Positions 25,736-35,206 are shown, counted from the stretch's first letter. The stretch: 64,000 bases of DNA from Arenibacter latericius DSM 15913 (GCF_000424985.1 NZ_AUKX01000013.1:1-64000); one strand, 5' to 3'. Made by a program: numbers and translations. Notes: a model not told the origin generated them from the sequence alone.

Positions 25736-26017
25736 TTAAAAAAGCTTATAATATAAGATGAGTAAGGCGGTCATAACTGTAGCAATCATAACTCCGCGAG
25801 CCCTATAATCTCTTTTTATTTTTAGGAAACCAAAAAATGCTAGTAAGTTTAGAACGGCTCCTAGCGCTAATAAACTCCCCACATGTCCTTGTTCTACTGC
25901 TGCATTATAAGTTTCTGCAATTCCAAAGTCAGAAAAAATAACAATGTAAAGCAAAGTGCCAAAGGTATTGGCAATAATCCCTACGATAAATCCTATGAGA
26001 ATCTCTTTTTTAACCAT
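25736..26017 (-). CDS. Small three-helix membrane protein
   Basis: This 93-residue protein has three hydrophobic segments (about 6-28, 48-66 and 74-91) with few charges between them. It overlaps the end of surE by 8 bases and precedes lpxB by about 60 bases, so it is probably a real, co-translated gene. I recognise no named family and cannot assign a function; a conserved Flavobacteriaceae membrane protein of unknown role is the best description. Confidence 0.65.
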   Translation of the reverse strand: MVKKEILIGFIVGIIANTFGTLLYIVIFSDFGIAETYNAAVEQGHVGSLLALGAVLNLLAFFGFLKIKRDYRARGVMIATVMTALLILYYKLF

Positions 26018-26789
26018 TTAAATCCCAGTTGTTAAGACGTTGTATGGCGTGGTAAGCCGTAAGATCAAATTGGGTAGGAACCACAGAGATATACCCATTA
26101 GATAGTGCAAACTCGTCGGTATCCTCACCATTATCTAATAATTCGAACTCTCCAGTTAGCCAATAATACTCTTTACCATTAGGGCTTATGCGCTTATCAA
26201 ACTCTTCCTTCCAATTGGCTCTGGCTTGTCTACATATTTTTATGCCTAAGGTTGTATCTGAATCGGTTTTAGGGATGTTTACGTTTAGTACAACACCCTT
26301 AGGAATCCCACGCTCCAACGCTTGTCTTACAATTTGTTGAATGGCTTCTTTGGCAGGTTCAAAATTTGCATTCCAATTGAAATCGCAAAGTGAAAAGCCA
26401 ATAGCAGGAATCCCTTCGATTCCAGCTTCTATAGCAGCACTCATAGTGCCAGAATAAATAACATTAATGGAGGAGTTAGAACCATGATTGATTCCGCTGA
26501 CACATAAGTCTGGTTTTCTTTCCAAGAGTTCCCTTAGCCCTAATTTCACACAATCAGCAGGAGTTCCGCTACAGCTGTATTCGGCTATTGCTCCGTCATT
26601 CGTGCTTATTGTCTCTTTTTCTATGTATAAGGTGTTGTCAATGGTTATCGCATGCCCCATTCCAGATTGTGGGCTATTTGGTGCTACAACAATAACATCG
26701 CCTATCTCTTTCATAAATCGGATTAACGCTCGTAAACCAGGAGCGGTAATTCCATCATCATTGGTTACTAAAATTAAAGGTTTTGTCAT
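26010..26789 (-). CDS. surE: 5'/3'-nucleotidase SurE
   Basis: The 259-residue protein has the SurE metal-binding start ILVTNDDGITAPG (6-18, with Asp11/Asp12), then SPQSGMGHAIT and SGINHGSN with YSGTMSAAIEA. It dephosphorylates nucleoside monophosphates and short polyphosphates in the cytoplasm, linked to stationary-phase survival. Length and motifs are standard. A candidate promoter box lies 18 bases upstream. Confidence 0.95.
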   Translation of the reverse strand: MTKPLILVTNDDGITAPGLRALIRFMKEIGDVIVVAPNSPQSGMGHAITIDNTLYIEKETISTNDGAIAEYSCSGTPADCVKLGLRELLERKPDLCVSGINHGSNSSINVIYSGTMSAAIEAGIEGIPAIGFSLCDFNWNANFEPAKEAIQQIVRQALERGIPKGVVLNVNIPKTDSDTTLGIKICRQARANWKEEFDKRISPNGKEYYWLTGEFELLDNGEDTDEFALSNGYISVVPTQFDLTAYHAIQRLNNWDLNG

Positions 26790-27128
26790 AGGGTATAATT
26801 AAAGGTACAAAAATACGTTTTTAAAATGTTATTGCTTAACGCTGCCTTTAGTGGCTGTTGATAAAAAGCTTCTGAAATAAGATCTTTCTTTGATTATATT
26901 TTAGCGATAGTGAAAAAAGACATGTTTGTTATATTAACAAAAGATTAATGGCAGGGATGCATAAAGTGGCATGATTTTTTCCTTATTTTATGCAAAATGG
27001 TATTTGATGGAGGTTTTGGCTAGCAAAACTTGGTTAGCAGAGGCCGTTTGATTAATTTTATTAGATTATAACCTTACCTGCCATGTGTATTCATTACTCA
27101 TGGTAAGGGGCAAAATAAAAATGAATAA
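26790..27128. other. Divergent intergenic region between surE and the protease gene
   Basis: This 339-base gap holds a -7 type box for surE at 26808-26815 and an imperfect inverted repeat just before the protease gene: CCTTACCTGCCATG at 27072-27085 and CATGGTAAGG at 27099-27108, with four unpaired bases. The repeat could be a leader hairpin or an operator. I see no small gene. Confidence 0.5.
26808..26815 (-). promoter_or_regulatory. Candidate -7 box for surE
   Basis: On the minus strand TATTTTTG fits TAnnTTTG and ends 18 bases before the surE ATG. No obvious -33 box is seen. Confidence 0.4.
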
Positions 27129-29330
27129 ATGAAAAAGAATTTAGCCTACGCATTATTAATAATGCTGATTGCGGTTACCTCATGTAGTTTTACAAGTAAT
27201 ATTAATAAGTCCTTTGAAACTGATGATAAGGATAAGTTATTATTAGATCTTATAACCTATGTATTGGAACGCGGTCATTATCAGCCTAAGGATATCAATG
27301 ATGATTTTTCCGTACAGGTGTTCAATGGCTTCTTTGAAGTTCTTGATCCATCAAAACGTTATTTTTTAGCAAGCGATATTCAAGAATTTGAGAAATATAA
27401 GTTTCAGATAGATGACCAAATAAAGAATAAGGATATTACTTTCTTCGACATCGTTTATGAGCGACTATTGAAACGAATGGAAGAAGCGAAAGTAATTTAT
27501 AAGGAGGTCCTTAGTGAACCTTTTGACTATTCTATAAAAGAAAGTATAGATGTTAATTATAAGGAGCTTGCTTTTTCATCTTCTAGAAAAGAACTAAAGG
27601 AACGTTGGAGAAAGCAACTAAAGTATGCCACCTTAGGCAACTATAATTCTAAGTTAACTCCGCATGAAGTTGCTAAGAAGCCAGAGGTTTCAGTTAGAGA
27701 TAAGTCCCCTGAAGGAAATGAGGTTATGGTAGATGTTTTTGAAGAGAAAACAGATGATGCAACACCATTATCACCTGAAGAAGCCGAAGCAAAGTCGAGA
27801 GAAGATACCATGAATACCTTGGATGATTATTTCGATTTTATAGATGATTTAGAACGCAAAGATTGGTATGTTCAATACTTGAATACTATTGTAGAGGTAT
27901 TTGATCCTCATACTTTTTACTTTGCTCCAGATGATAAGGAGAAGTTTGATACCAGTATGTCTGGTAAATTTGAAGGTATCGGAGCTAGATTGCAGAAGAA
28001 AAGAGATCAGACCAAAATAGTGGAGGTTATTTCAGGCGGACCAGTTTGGAGAGACCAGCGTTTAGAGGTGGGTGATGAAATACTTAAAGTAGGACAGAAT
28101 GGCGAAACTCCTGTAGATATTGTGGGGATGCGATTAGATGATGCTATTAAGTTTATTAAGGGGCCTAAGGGTACTGTAGTAGATCTTACCGTTAAGAAAG
28201 TTGATGGTACTATTGTAGTAATATCTATTACTCGTGACGTGGTAGAATTGGAAGAATCTTACGCTAAGTCAGCTAAAATTTTAAAGGATGACCATAAATT
28301 TGGATTGATTAATTTACCTAAGTTTTATGTGGACTTTGAGGATTATAGTGAAAGAAATGCGGCTACTGATGTTGCAAAAGAGGTAGAGCGTTTAAAGGAA
28401 GCCGGTGCTGAAGGGCTAATCTTAGATCTTCGTGATAATGGAGGTGGGTCATTAAAAACGGTAATTGAAATGGCCGGACTCTTTATAGAGAAAGGTCCAA
28501 TCGTACAGGTTAGATCTACAAGTCAGAAACCCGAAGTATATAATGATAAGGACGGACGTATCCAATGGGATGGTCCTTTGGTTATTTTGGTTAACGAATT
28601 GTCTGCCTCTGCATCAGAAATTTTGGCAGCCGCTATGCAAGATTATAAGAGAGGGATAGTTATTGGTAGTAAACAAACCTTTGGTAAGGGGACTGTACAG
28701 AATGTAATCCCATTAGAAAATATAGTTCGTGGGAACGAGCATGGGGATTTAGGTGCATTAAAACTTACCACCCAAAAATTCTATAGAATTAATGGAGGAT
28801 CTACTCAGTTAGAAGGAGTAAAAAGTGATGTGGTAGTTCCAGATAAATACAGCTATATAGATTTAGGAGAAAAAGATCAGGTAAACCCGCTGGGGTGGGA
28901 TAAGATACCTCCTGCTTCCTATACTCCTTGGGGAGGACATATTGACTATGAAACTACTGTGGCCAATAGTATGAAGAGGATGGCGCAAAGTGAGCAAATT
29001 AAATTAATTGAAGAAAATGCTAAATGGATAAAGAAAAGTCAAGATGAGACTACTGTTTCTTTAAACCATGAGGATTTTAAGAAAGAGTTAGAGGAAAATA
29101 GAGAAAGAGTAAAGTACTTTAAAAAGATTTCAGATTACGATTCAAAACTAACCTTTAAGTCTTTACCATACGAGCAAGAATTATTTGCCCAAGATTCTAT
29201 TCTAAAAGAAAAGCGTGTTCGTTGGCATAAAGATCTAGTGAAAGATGTATACGTTGAAGAAGCTGTAAATGTTTTAGAAGACTTAAAAAAGAATTCAGAA
29301 AAAGCTAAGTTGGCTAGCATAAAAGGATAA
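27129..29330 (+). CDS. prc: Tail-specific protease (Prc/Tsp, S41)
   Basis: The 733-residue protein has a lipoprotein-like signal (TSC at 17-19), an N-terminal Tsp helical region, a PDZ domain at about 270-365 (GKFEGIGARL, VISGGPVW), the S41 protease core and a C-terminal Prc-type helical region. The catalytic Ser494 is in SASASEI and Lys520 in FGKGT, spaced as in E. coli Prc. It degrades or trims periplasmic proteins marked by their C-termini. It stands alone between surE and selO and ends at a terminator. Confidence 0.92.
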   Translation: MKKNLAYALLIMLIAVTSCSFTSNINKSFETDDKDKLLLDLITYVLERGHYQPKDINDDFSVQVFNGFFEVLDPSKRYFLASDIQEFEKYKFQIDDQIKNKDITFFDIVYERLLKRMEEAKVIYKEVLSEPFDYSIKESIDVNYKELAFSSSRKELKERWRKQLKYATLGNYNSKLTPHEVAKKPEVSVRDKSPEGNEVMVDVFEEKTDDATPLSPEEAEAKSREDTMNTLDDYFDFIDDLERKDWYVQYLNTIVEVFDPHTFYFAPDDKEKFDTSMSGKFEGIGARLQKKRDQTKIVEVISGGPVWRDQRLEVGDEILKVGQNGETPVDIVGMRLDDAIKFIKGPKGTVVDLTVKKVDGTIVVISITRDVVELEESYAKSAKILKDDHKFGLINLPKFYVDFEDYSERNAATDVAKEVERLKEAGAEGLILDLRDNGGGSLKTVIEMAGLFIEKGPIVQVRSTSQKPEVYNDKDGRIQWDGPLVILVNELSASASEILAAAMQDYKRGIVIGSKQTFGKGTVQNVIPLENIVRGNEHGDLGALKLTTQKFYRINGGSTQLEGVKSDVVVPDKYSYIDLGEKDQVNPLGWDKIPPASYTPWGGHIDYETTVANSMKRMAQSEQIKLIEENAKWIKKSQDETTVSLNHEDFKKELEENRERVKYFKKISDYDSKLTFKSLPYEQELFAQDSILKEKRVRWHKDLVKDVYVEEAVNVLEDLKKNSEKAKLASIKG

Positions 29331-29355
29331 GCCAATTAGTCTTTAAGTATATTAG

Positions 29356-29396
29356 AAACGCCCTTTATCTATGGTTAATAAAGGGCGTTTTTATTT
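29356..29396 (+). terminator. Terminator between prc and selO
   Basis: AAACGCCCTTTAT (29356-29368) pairs with ATAAAGGGCGTTT (29378-29390) around a 9-base loop and is followed by TTATTT. On the other strand the stem has an A-rich flank that also gives a weak T-tract, so it may serve both convergent genes. Confidence 0.85.
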
Positions 29397-30966
29397 AAGA
29401 ACTACAAGAAAGCATGGAGCATCCAATTTTATTGCGTGCCCAATCTGGTCGTTTTGCAAACCATTTTTCTGCTTCTTTTTGCTCTTCATAGGGCTTCAAT
29501 AGCAATTGGTACATTTCCTCCACTAGGGAATAGTCTCCTTTCTCTGCTGCTTCTATTGCTAGCTGTGCCATATAATTTCTAAGAACATATTTTGGGTTTA
29601 CGAGATTCATCCTCTTTCTTCTTTCTGTATTAGAAAGGTCTTCGCGCTGTAGACGTGATAAATACATATTAAACCAAGTATTCCATTCTTCTTTTATATG
29701 GTCAGTAAGCTCCTCGGGAGAGTAGAAAGCATCCTCTACCGTTGCTAAAAAGGTAGACTTAGTAGATGTCTCCTTATCTATATTGCTTAAATTCCTGAAA
29801 AAGATGGTCATATCCGTTTCTGTTAAGTGTAAGTTTTCTTCTAAAGTATTTATGAGAATAATGTCTTCATCTTTATTTTCCTCAGAATAGACCCCTATCT
29901 TAGATTTCATCATTTTTAGGTATTCGTGCTCATAGGAATCGCGATACCCTTCTAGGATAGCTTCAAGTGGTGATGCCTCTTCAATTAAAGGCATTAGTGA
30001 GCTTGCCAACCTATATAGGTTCCATAACCCAATATTTATCTGGTTGCCATACCTATAACGCTTCTCTCTACTATCCGTGGTGTTGGGGGTCCAGCCTTCA
30101 TCATAGCCTTCTAGCCAACCGTAAGGTCCGTAATCAATAGTTAACCCTAGGATGGACATATTATCTGTATTCATTACCCCATGTACAAAGCCAACACGTT
30201 GCCAGTGAATTAGCATTTCTAAGGTGCGGTCTGTAACTTCCTGAAAGAACTGAATATACCCTTCTTTACTGCCACTTTTAATGTGTGGGAAGAAATGATT
30301 AATGGTATAGTCAGTTAACTTTTTTAAGGTGTCCTTATCATCTCTAGCCATTAAAATTTCAAAATTTCCGAAACGGATAAAAGATGGTGCTACCCGGCAA
30401 ACCACAGCTCCTTTCTCATATTCTGGGTGTCCAGAATAAAGGATGTCTCGTAATACCTGATCTCCTGTCTCACTTATAGAAAGTGCTCTAGTAGTGGGTA
30501 TATTCAAATGAAACATAGCTTCTGAGCATAGGTATTCTCTAATAGAAGAACGTAATACAGCTAGGCCATCAGCATTTCTAGAATAGGGGGTTTCACCTGC
30601 TCCCTTTAGCTGCAGTGCCCAATGTTTGTTCTGGTGTTCCATTTCAAATAAATTGATGGCTCTACCATCACCCAATTGACCCGCCCAATTTCCAAATTGA
30701 TGTCCTCCGTAACACATGGCATAAGGAGTGGTGTTAGGGACAAGTTCGTTACCAGAGAAAATTTGGAGAAACTTGTTGGATTGTACGTCTTTTTCGGAAA
30801 TACCTAGTTCCTTGGCTAAGGCTGGTGAGGCGTGGACCAATTTAGGGTTAGAGGTTTTTTTTGGGTTAACATAAGAATAGCAAGCGTGTACAGGTCTTCT
30901 ATAGTTTTCTAAGATAGGATCAGCAGGTAATTCTTTGGTAAAGGTATCTTTAATGTTAAATTTCAT
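29395..30966 (-). CDS. selO: Protein adenylyltransferase SelO (YdiU family)
   Basis: This 523-residue pseudokinase-fold enzyme has the SelO hallmarks: GGHQFGNWAGQLGDGRA at 87-103, KGAGETPYSRNADG at 121-134 with the ATP-binding Lys121, HGVMNTDNMS at 262-271 and DYGPYG at 278-283. SelO transfers AMP to Ser, Thr or Tyr of protein substrates in redox homeostasis. The C-terminus ends GCSMLSCSS with Cys516 and Cys521 where other members carry a redox CxxC or selenocysteine; here Cys is encoded and the spacing is wider. It is last in a minus-strand run of redox genes, 35 bases after the small acetyltransferase. Confidence 0.93.
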   Translation of the reverse strand: MKFNIKDTFTKELPADPILENYRRPVHACYSYVNPKKTSNPKLVHASPALAKELGISEKDVQSNKFLQIFSGNELVPNTTPYAMCYGGHQFGNWAGQLGDGRAINLFEMEHQNKHWALQLKGAGETPYSRNADGLAVLRSSIREYLCSEAMFHLNIPTTRALSISETGDQVLRDILYSGHPEYEKGAVVCRVAPSFIRFGNFEILMARDDKDTLKKLTDYTINHFFPHIKSGSKEGYIQFFQEVTDRTLEMLIHWQRVGFVHGVMNTDNMSILGLTIDYGPYGWLEGYDEGWTPNTTDSREKRYRYGNQINIGLWNLYRLASSLMPLIEEASPLEAILEGYRDSYEHEYLKMMKSKIGVYSEENKDEDIILINTLEENLHLTETDMTIFFRNLSNIDKETSTKSTFLATVEDAFYSPEELTDHIKEEWNTWFNMYLSRLQREDLSNTERRKRMNLVNPKYVLRNYMAQLAIEAAEKGDYSLVEEMYQLLLKPYEEQKEAEKWFAKRPDWARNKIGCSMLSCSS

Positions 30967-31001
30967 TGTTGTATTTTCATGTGCCGCTCTATAGGTGCGG
31001 T

Positions 31002-31271
31002 CTATTCAATTATAGTATTCCATTTTTCGCTTCTTCTCGCTACAGCCCTAGTATAGGAGCATACTGCTTTGGCGTTATATCCTTCTTTGGTCAATTGCTC
31101 AAAAGTCTTTTCTACAAGGATTTTGCCATAGCCTTGGCCTCTTAAGTGATGGGGTATTTCAGAGTAGGTTAAATACATTTTGTTGTCCTTTAACTGATAA
31201 TCAACTCTGGCTATATCACCATTAATATTCATGGTGAATCTATTTTTATCTTTTTCGTGTGTAACTGTCAT
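31002..31271 (-). CDS. Small GNAT acetyltransferase (YidJ/NATD1-like)
   Basis: The likely 89-residue product starts at the ATG at 31269-31271; an in-frame ATG at 31304 would add 11 residues absent from most relatives. The short GNAT core is present: YLTYSEIPHHLRGQGYGKIL with the acetyl-CoA loop RGQGYG, then ending CSYTRAVARRSEKW. Proteins of this minimal family are of uncertain substrate. The gene lies directly after the thioredoxin-like gene and before selO, so its work may relate to redox stress, but this is inference. Confidence 0.8.
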   Translation of the reverse strand: MTVTHEKDKNRFTMNINGDIARVDYQLKDNKMYLTYSEIPHHLRGQGYGKILVEKTFEQLTKEGYNAKAVCSYTRAVARRSEKWNTIIE

Positions 31272-31304
31272 AATCTTTGTTTTATAGTATCCTTTGATTA
31301 GCAT

Positions 31305-31760
31305 TTAGATGAAATCTGAAAAAACCACTCTATTTTCTTCATTTATTAAGATAAACCAAGGGGTGCCCATAGTGCGATAATTGATCATTATTTTTGAGAT
31401 ATTATTTGTGCTAGTATCACCAGTATCGTGGCCAAAAGGGATTTTTAAATCATATTCTTTTTGCGTTACTAGCAATTTATCATAGGTATTTTCTTTATGT
31501 CCTTCAAAAACAGTCTGAACGGCCAAAAATAAGATGTCTTTCCTGTGCTGATTTTCATTGATCATTCTAACAAGAGAAGGAAAACCTCTTGTATGGCATC
31601 CTTTGCACCAGTACTGGAAACAATATATTACCTTAAACTTATCTTTATAATCTGATAGTAATATAGGATTTGTTGCTCGTCCTTTAGCATCAATCCATTG
31701 GGTAACTTCCAATTCCGTTGCGGTAAAAAGTCCAGATTTTTCCCATGGTTTTTGCTCCAT
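31305..31760 (-). CDS. Thioredoxin-like (redoxin/TlpA-type) protein
   Basis: This 151-residue protein has a thioredoxin-fold active site YWCKGCHTRGFPS with Cys52 and Cys55 (CxxC), the expected strand before it (FKVIYCFQ), and a cis-Pro-like turn MGTPWFILIN near 130-140. There is no signal peptide, so it should act in the cytoplasm. It lies in one run with msrB-msrA upstream and an acetyltransferase and selO downstream. It could reduce the Msr proteins or another redox partner; the partner is not shown by the sequence. Confidence 0.82.
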   Translation of the reverse strand: MEQKPWEKSGLFTATELEVTQWIDAKGRATNPILLSDYKDKFKVIYCFQYWCKGCHTRGFPSLVRMINENQHRKDILFLAVQTVFEGHKENTYDKLLVTQKEYDLKIPFGHDTGDTSTNNISKIMINYRTMGTPWFILINEENRVVFSDFI

Positions 31761-31931
31761 AGCAATTCGCTTTTCCTATTATGGGATAATTATTTCCATT
31801 TTATTCTATAAGTTATGCAATGCAAAATCATTTATGTTTTTCTCTTCCTGCCTATCCCTCTTCCTAATGAAAGAACGTTGATTATACCGTAGAGAACTAG
31901 CGAATAATAAATAGATTAAACACTAGCTGTC

Positions 31932-32483
31932 CTAGGCATTTTCTTTTTTCAATTTATTGGCATGTAACTGGCGTAATTTTGCCAATTTGGGAGAAATCAC
32001 TGCCCTGCAATATCCTTGAGTTTTATTATTACGATAGTAGTCTTGATGGTCTTCTTCAGCCTCATAGAAAATAGACTTTGGACTTATTTCGGTTACTATC
32101 GGTTCCGAATAGTAATCAGACATTTTTTGTTTAACCCCCTGCGCAATTTTCTTTTGTTCTTCGTTGTGGTAATAGATTACGGAACGGTATTGGGTTCCCA
32201 CATCTGCCCCTTGTCGGTTTAAAGTAGTAGGGTCATGGGTTGTCATAAATATGATGAGGATATCTTCATATGAAATAATTTGAGGGTTGAAGGTTAATTG
32301 TACCACCTCGGCATGTCCGGTAAGACCAGAACAAACCTCTCTATAGGTTGGTTTTCCTGGGGCCTGTCCACCTGTATATCCCGAAATTACTTTCTCTACT
32401 CCTTCCACTTCCTGAAAAACTGCCTCTACGCACCAAAAGCAGCCTCCACCAAAGGTGGCTAATTCTATGTTGCTATTACTCAT
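31932..32483 (-). CDS. msrA: Peptide-methionine (S)-S-oxide reductase MsrA
   Basis: The 183-residue enzyme has the MsrA active site FGGGCFWCVEAVFQ with catalytic Cys15 and Cys18, then VSGYTGG, TGHAEVVQ and DVGTQYRS. It reduces the S-epimer of methionine sulfoxide in proteins. Its start overlaps msrB by 8 bases, so both are made together. A 171-base gap to the redoxin gene may contain another promoter, but I see no clear motif there. Confidence 0.96.
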   Translation of the reverse strand: MSNSNIELATFGGGCFWCVEAVFQEVEGVEKVISGYTGGQAPGKPTYREVCSGLTGHAEVVQLTFNPQIISYEDILIIFMTTHDPTTLNRQGADVGTQYRSVIYYHNEEQKKIAQGVKQKMSDYYSEPIVTEISPKSIFYEAEEDHQDYYRNNKTQGYCRAVISPKLAKLRQLHANKLKKENA

Positions 32484-32937
32484 TGGTTACTCCTTCCTTT
32501 ATTAATTTCATAGATTCTGAATTAATACAATACCGTAATCCACTTGGTTCCGGTCCATCCGGAAACACATGGCCTAGATGGGCGTCACAGGTATTGCACA
32601 TGGCTTCTACCCTTATCATACCATAGGAGGTATCTTTATGATATTTAACCGCATTCTCCTTTATAGGTTGGGTAAAGCTAGGCCATCCTGTGCCCGAGTT
32701 AAATTTTATGGTAGAATCAAACAACGGAGTACCACAACAAATGCAACCGTATTCGCCTTCATCGTAAGTGGTGCAAAGTGCGCCGCTATGTGGAGGTTCA
32801 GTGCCCTTATGTCTAGTAATCCTAAATTGTTCCGGAGTGAGTAGGTTTTTCCATTCTCCATCCCTTTTCTCTACTCGTTTATCTGGGGTAGGATTTCCAT
32901 TTACACTAAAACTAATTATATCTTTCCAAGTTAACAT
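32476..32937 (-). CDS. msrB: Peptide-methionine (R)-S-oxide reductase MsrB
   Basis: This 153-residue protein carries the MsrB zinc Cys pairs (YGCICCGTPLF and MCNTCDAHLGHVF), the substrate motif SGTGWPSF and the catalytic Cys in RYCINS. It reduces the R-epimer of methionine sulfoxide. It is first of the msrB-msrA pair and divergent from the anchored nuclease gene across 176 bases. No signal peptide is present. Confidence 0.96.
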   Translation of the reverse strand: MLTWKDIISFSVNGNPTPDKRVEKRDGEWKNLLTPEQFRITRHKGTEPPHSGALCTTYDEGEYGCICCGTPLFDSTIKFNSGTGWPSFTQPIKENAVKYHKDTSYGMIRVEAMCNTCDAHLGHVFPDGPEPSGLRYCINSESMKLIKEGVTNE

Positions 32938-33101
32938 AGTATATCGTCTTTTGTTGGTTTTTAATTTATGAAACTGTACTGCTACTAGATTGTAGGTCTT
33001 TATTAATTAGATAGTCAATACCATATTCCAAGTGTGTTAATAGTCGTTTTTATAGCTAAAGGCTTACATTTTGTAGTATGCCTTATCTAGCGTTTTAATT
33101 T

Positions 33102-33109
33102 TATATTTG
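33102..33109 (+). promoter_or_regulatory. Candidate -7 box for the nuclease gene
   Basis: TATATTTG fits TAnnTTTG and ends only 4 bases before the ATG, which predicts a leaderless or nearly leaderless mRNA. Confidence 0.45.
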
Positions 33110-33113
33110 GCAT

Positions 33114-33926
33114 ATGAATAAAAATAGGAAAAATAAGATCATTTATACCGTATTAATGATTCTTAGTATGGTAGTTTTCTGGTGGTTTGATAATTATTAT
33201 ACGCCAACTGCCGATTCTTCTCCTCCATATACTGAGACCAAAACAACAATACCTAAAGATTTTTGGCCTAGCTCTACCACGGCTGCGGTTGTGCAGCACG
33301 ATCATTATATGTTCTCTTACAGCGAAGATCACGAACAGGCCGAATGGGTTGCCTATTTAATAGATAGGTCTCATTTAACATATGATGATAGAAAGAGACC
33401 TTATTTTATTCAGGATCCTAAAGTGAAAACAGCATCTGCAGATTGGAGAAACTATAAGGGGTCTGGATATGAGCGGGGACACCTATGTCCGGCTGGAGAC
33501 AGAAGATTTTCAGAAGAAGTTTATAACGAAACTTTTTACACTAGTAATATTAGTCCACAAATACGGGATTTTAATGGCGGAATTTGGAATAGATTAGAAC
33601 AGCAAATAAGAAGTTGGGCAAAAAGAGACGGGCCGCTGATAGTTGTTACTGCAGGTGTTTTATCAGAAGATTTGCCTACAATAGGAAAAGAGGAAGTTGC
33701 GGTACCACAGTATTTTTATAAGATTGTAGCAAAAGGGGAGGAGGAGAATTTGCAAGTAATAGCTTTTTTAATTCCACATAAAAAGTTAGATGTAGATATA
33801 AAAGATTTTGTGGTTAGTGTAGACCAAATAGAGGAGTTAACAGGCATTGATTTTTTTCAGGGCTTACCAAATGAGCTACAGGATAAACTAGAGTCTACTG
33901 TAAGTACAAAAGGATGGAGGTTTTAG
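33114..33926 (+). CDS. Membrane-anchored DNA/RNA non-specific endonuclease
   Basis: The 270-residue protein has an N-terminal hydrophobic anchor (about 9-26) and then a beta-beta-alpha-metal nuclease domain. The active-site motif is ERGHLCPAGD at 120-129 (general base His123), in place of the more usual DRGH, and the Mg2+-binding Asn is N159 in WNRLE. It should cut DNA and RNA outside the cytoplasm, probably for nutrient scavenging. No immunity gene lies beside it, as would be expected for a toxin. It is convergent with rodA, with stop codons overlapping by 4 bases. Confidence 0.9.
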   Translation: MNKNRKNKIIYTVLMILSMVVFWWFDNYYTPTADSSPPYTETKTTIPKDFWPSSTTAAVVQHDHYMFSYSEDHEQAEWVAYLIDRSHLTYDDRKRPYFIQDPKVKTASADWRNYKGSGYERGHLCPAGDRRFSEEVYNETFYTSNISPQIRDFNGGIWNRLEQQIRSWAKRDGPLIVVTAGVLSEDLPTIGKEEVAVPQYFYKIVAKGEEENLQVIAFLIPHKKLDVDIKDFVVSVDQIEELTGIDFFQGLPNELQDKLESTVSTKGWRF

Positions 33927-35206
33927 CCTAATTCATTCATCCTATTAGCATCTAATTTAAGGAAGATAAATAGTAATGCGCTAAAAAATACAAGTCCAGA
34001 TCCACCATAGCTGAAAAAAGGCAGTGGGATTCCTATTGTTGGTAAAATTCCTATTACCATTCCTATGTTTATAAAATAATGAATAAACAGAATACAGATT
34101 ACGCCATAACCATACATTCGACTAAAGGGGTTCTTTTGGCGTTCTGCTAAAAAGGCTAATCGAAGTAGGAGTAAGGTGAAAATTATAACCACGCTGGCTG
34201 TCCCTAAAAAACCCCATTCCTCACCTACGGTACTAAAGATATAATCTGTGTGTTGTTCTGGCACAAAGTTTCCTTTTGTTCGTGTACCTTGCATAAAACC
34301 TTTACCAAAAAATCCTCCGGACTCAATAGCTTTTTCAGACTGGTGGGTATTATACCCGATTGTTCTCTGAATTTCAGCCATTTTTTTCGGATCTTTTTCC
34401 AACCTTAACCATAAGCTAAATCTATCTCGGTGATGCTGTTGTAACACAGTATCGTAAACAAAATCAACAGAAAGAGAAAAAGCGATGATGGCGATATACC
34501 TTAATGAGATTGGTAATATGGAAATCCTAAAAGAGGGCTTTTTAAGGAGCATAAATAATCCTAAGGCAAGGCCTAATCCTATTGCCAACCATACTGTTCC
34601 AAACATGAGGGTTGTAATAAAAATAACGATTACCGTTACCCCAATGCTTAAATAATATAAAGGCAAACCTTCCCTAAATATTACGAAAATTAGGAAGAAG
34701 AAGGTTAAAGCACTCCCTGGGTCTGGTTGAAAAAGAATTAATATTGAGGGAACTAATATAATACCTAAAGCGTAAAGCTGATCTTTAAAGCGCTTAATAT
34801 CGGTTTGTATGTCATTGAGGTATTTGGCTAGTGCTAATGCAGTGGTCATTTTGGCGAGCTCTGCAGGTTGTAAATTAAAGAAACCCAAATCATACCAGGC
34901 GGTTGCGCCGTTAATTGTTTTTCCAAAGGCATATAACCCTATAAGGAGCACTAATGAAATGAGGTAAAATAGGGTGGCAAAGCGTTCATAGAAGTTTGCT
35001 TCTAAGCCAAGTATAATCACAATAGTTAATATACTGGCACCAACAAAGAACAATTGTTTACCATAAAGTGCGGCAAAATTAAAAATGGAAGGGTTGCTCT
35101 CATCAAAGGCGGTAGAGTAGATATTTACCCAGCCCATGAGTACTAGGCAAATGTAAAAGAATACGCAAATCCAATCTAATCGCTTTAGAGTACTTTTACC
35201 AGGCAC
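33923..35206 (-). CDS. rodA: Peptidoglycan glycosyltransferase RodA
   Basis: This 427-residue SEDS protein has about ten membrane helices and the conserved FQPDPGSALTF loop and GFFGKGFMQGTRTKGNFVPE segment, then EQHTDYIFSTVGEEWG. RodA polymerises glycan strands with PBP2 in the elongasome. Its start overlaps mrdA by 11 bases and it ends the purH-mreBCD-mrdA-rodA run. Length is slightly above the usual 370-400 because of an enlarged middle segment. Confidence 0.95.
   Translation of the reverse strand: MPGKSTLKRLDWICVFFYICLVLMGWVNIYSTAFDESNPSIFNFAALYGKQLFFVGASILTIVIILGLEANFYERFATLFYLISLVLLIGLYAFGKTINGATAWYDLGFFNLQPAELAKMTTALALAKYLNDIQTDIKRFKDQLYALGIILVPSILILFQPDPGSALTFFFLIFVIFREGLPLYYLSIGVTVIVIFITTLMFGTVWLAIGLGLALGLFMLLKKPSFRISILPISLRYIAIIAFSLSVDFVYDTVLQQHHRDRFSLWLRLEKDPKKMAEIQRTIGYNTHQSEKAIESGGFFGKGFMQGTRTKGNFVPEQHTDYIFSTVGEEWGFLGTASVVIIFTLLLLRLAFLAERQKNPFSRMYGYGVICILFIHYFINIGMVIGILPTIGIPLPFFSYGGSGLVFFSALLFIFLKLDANRMNELG

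Noticed and set aside
29395-30966. Selenocysteine version of SelO
   Set aside because: The C-terminal redox residues are ordinary Cys codons and no in-frame TGA is read through.
33114-33926. Non-specific nuclease considered as a toxin or defence effector
   Set aside because: It has a membrane anchor, no immunity gene, no polymorphic-toxin leader domain and no defence genes nearby; a scavenging nuclease fits better.
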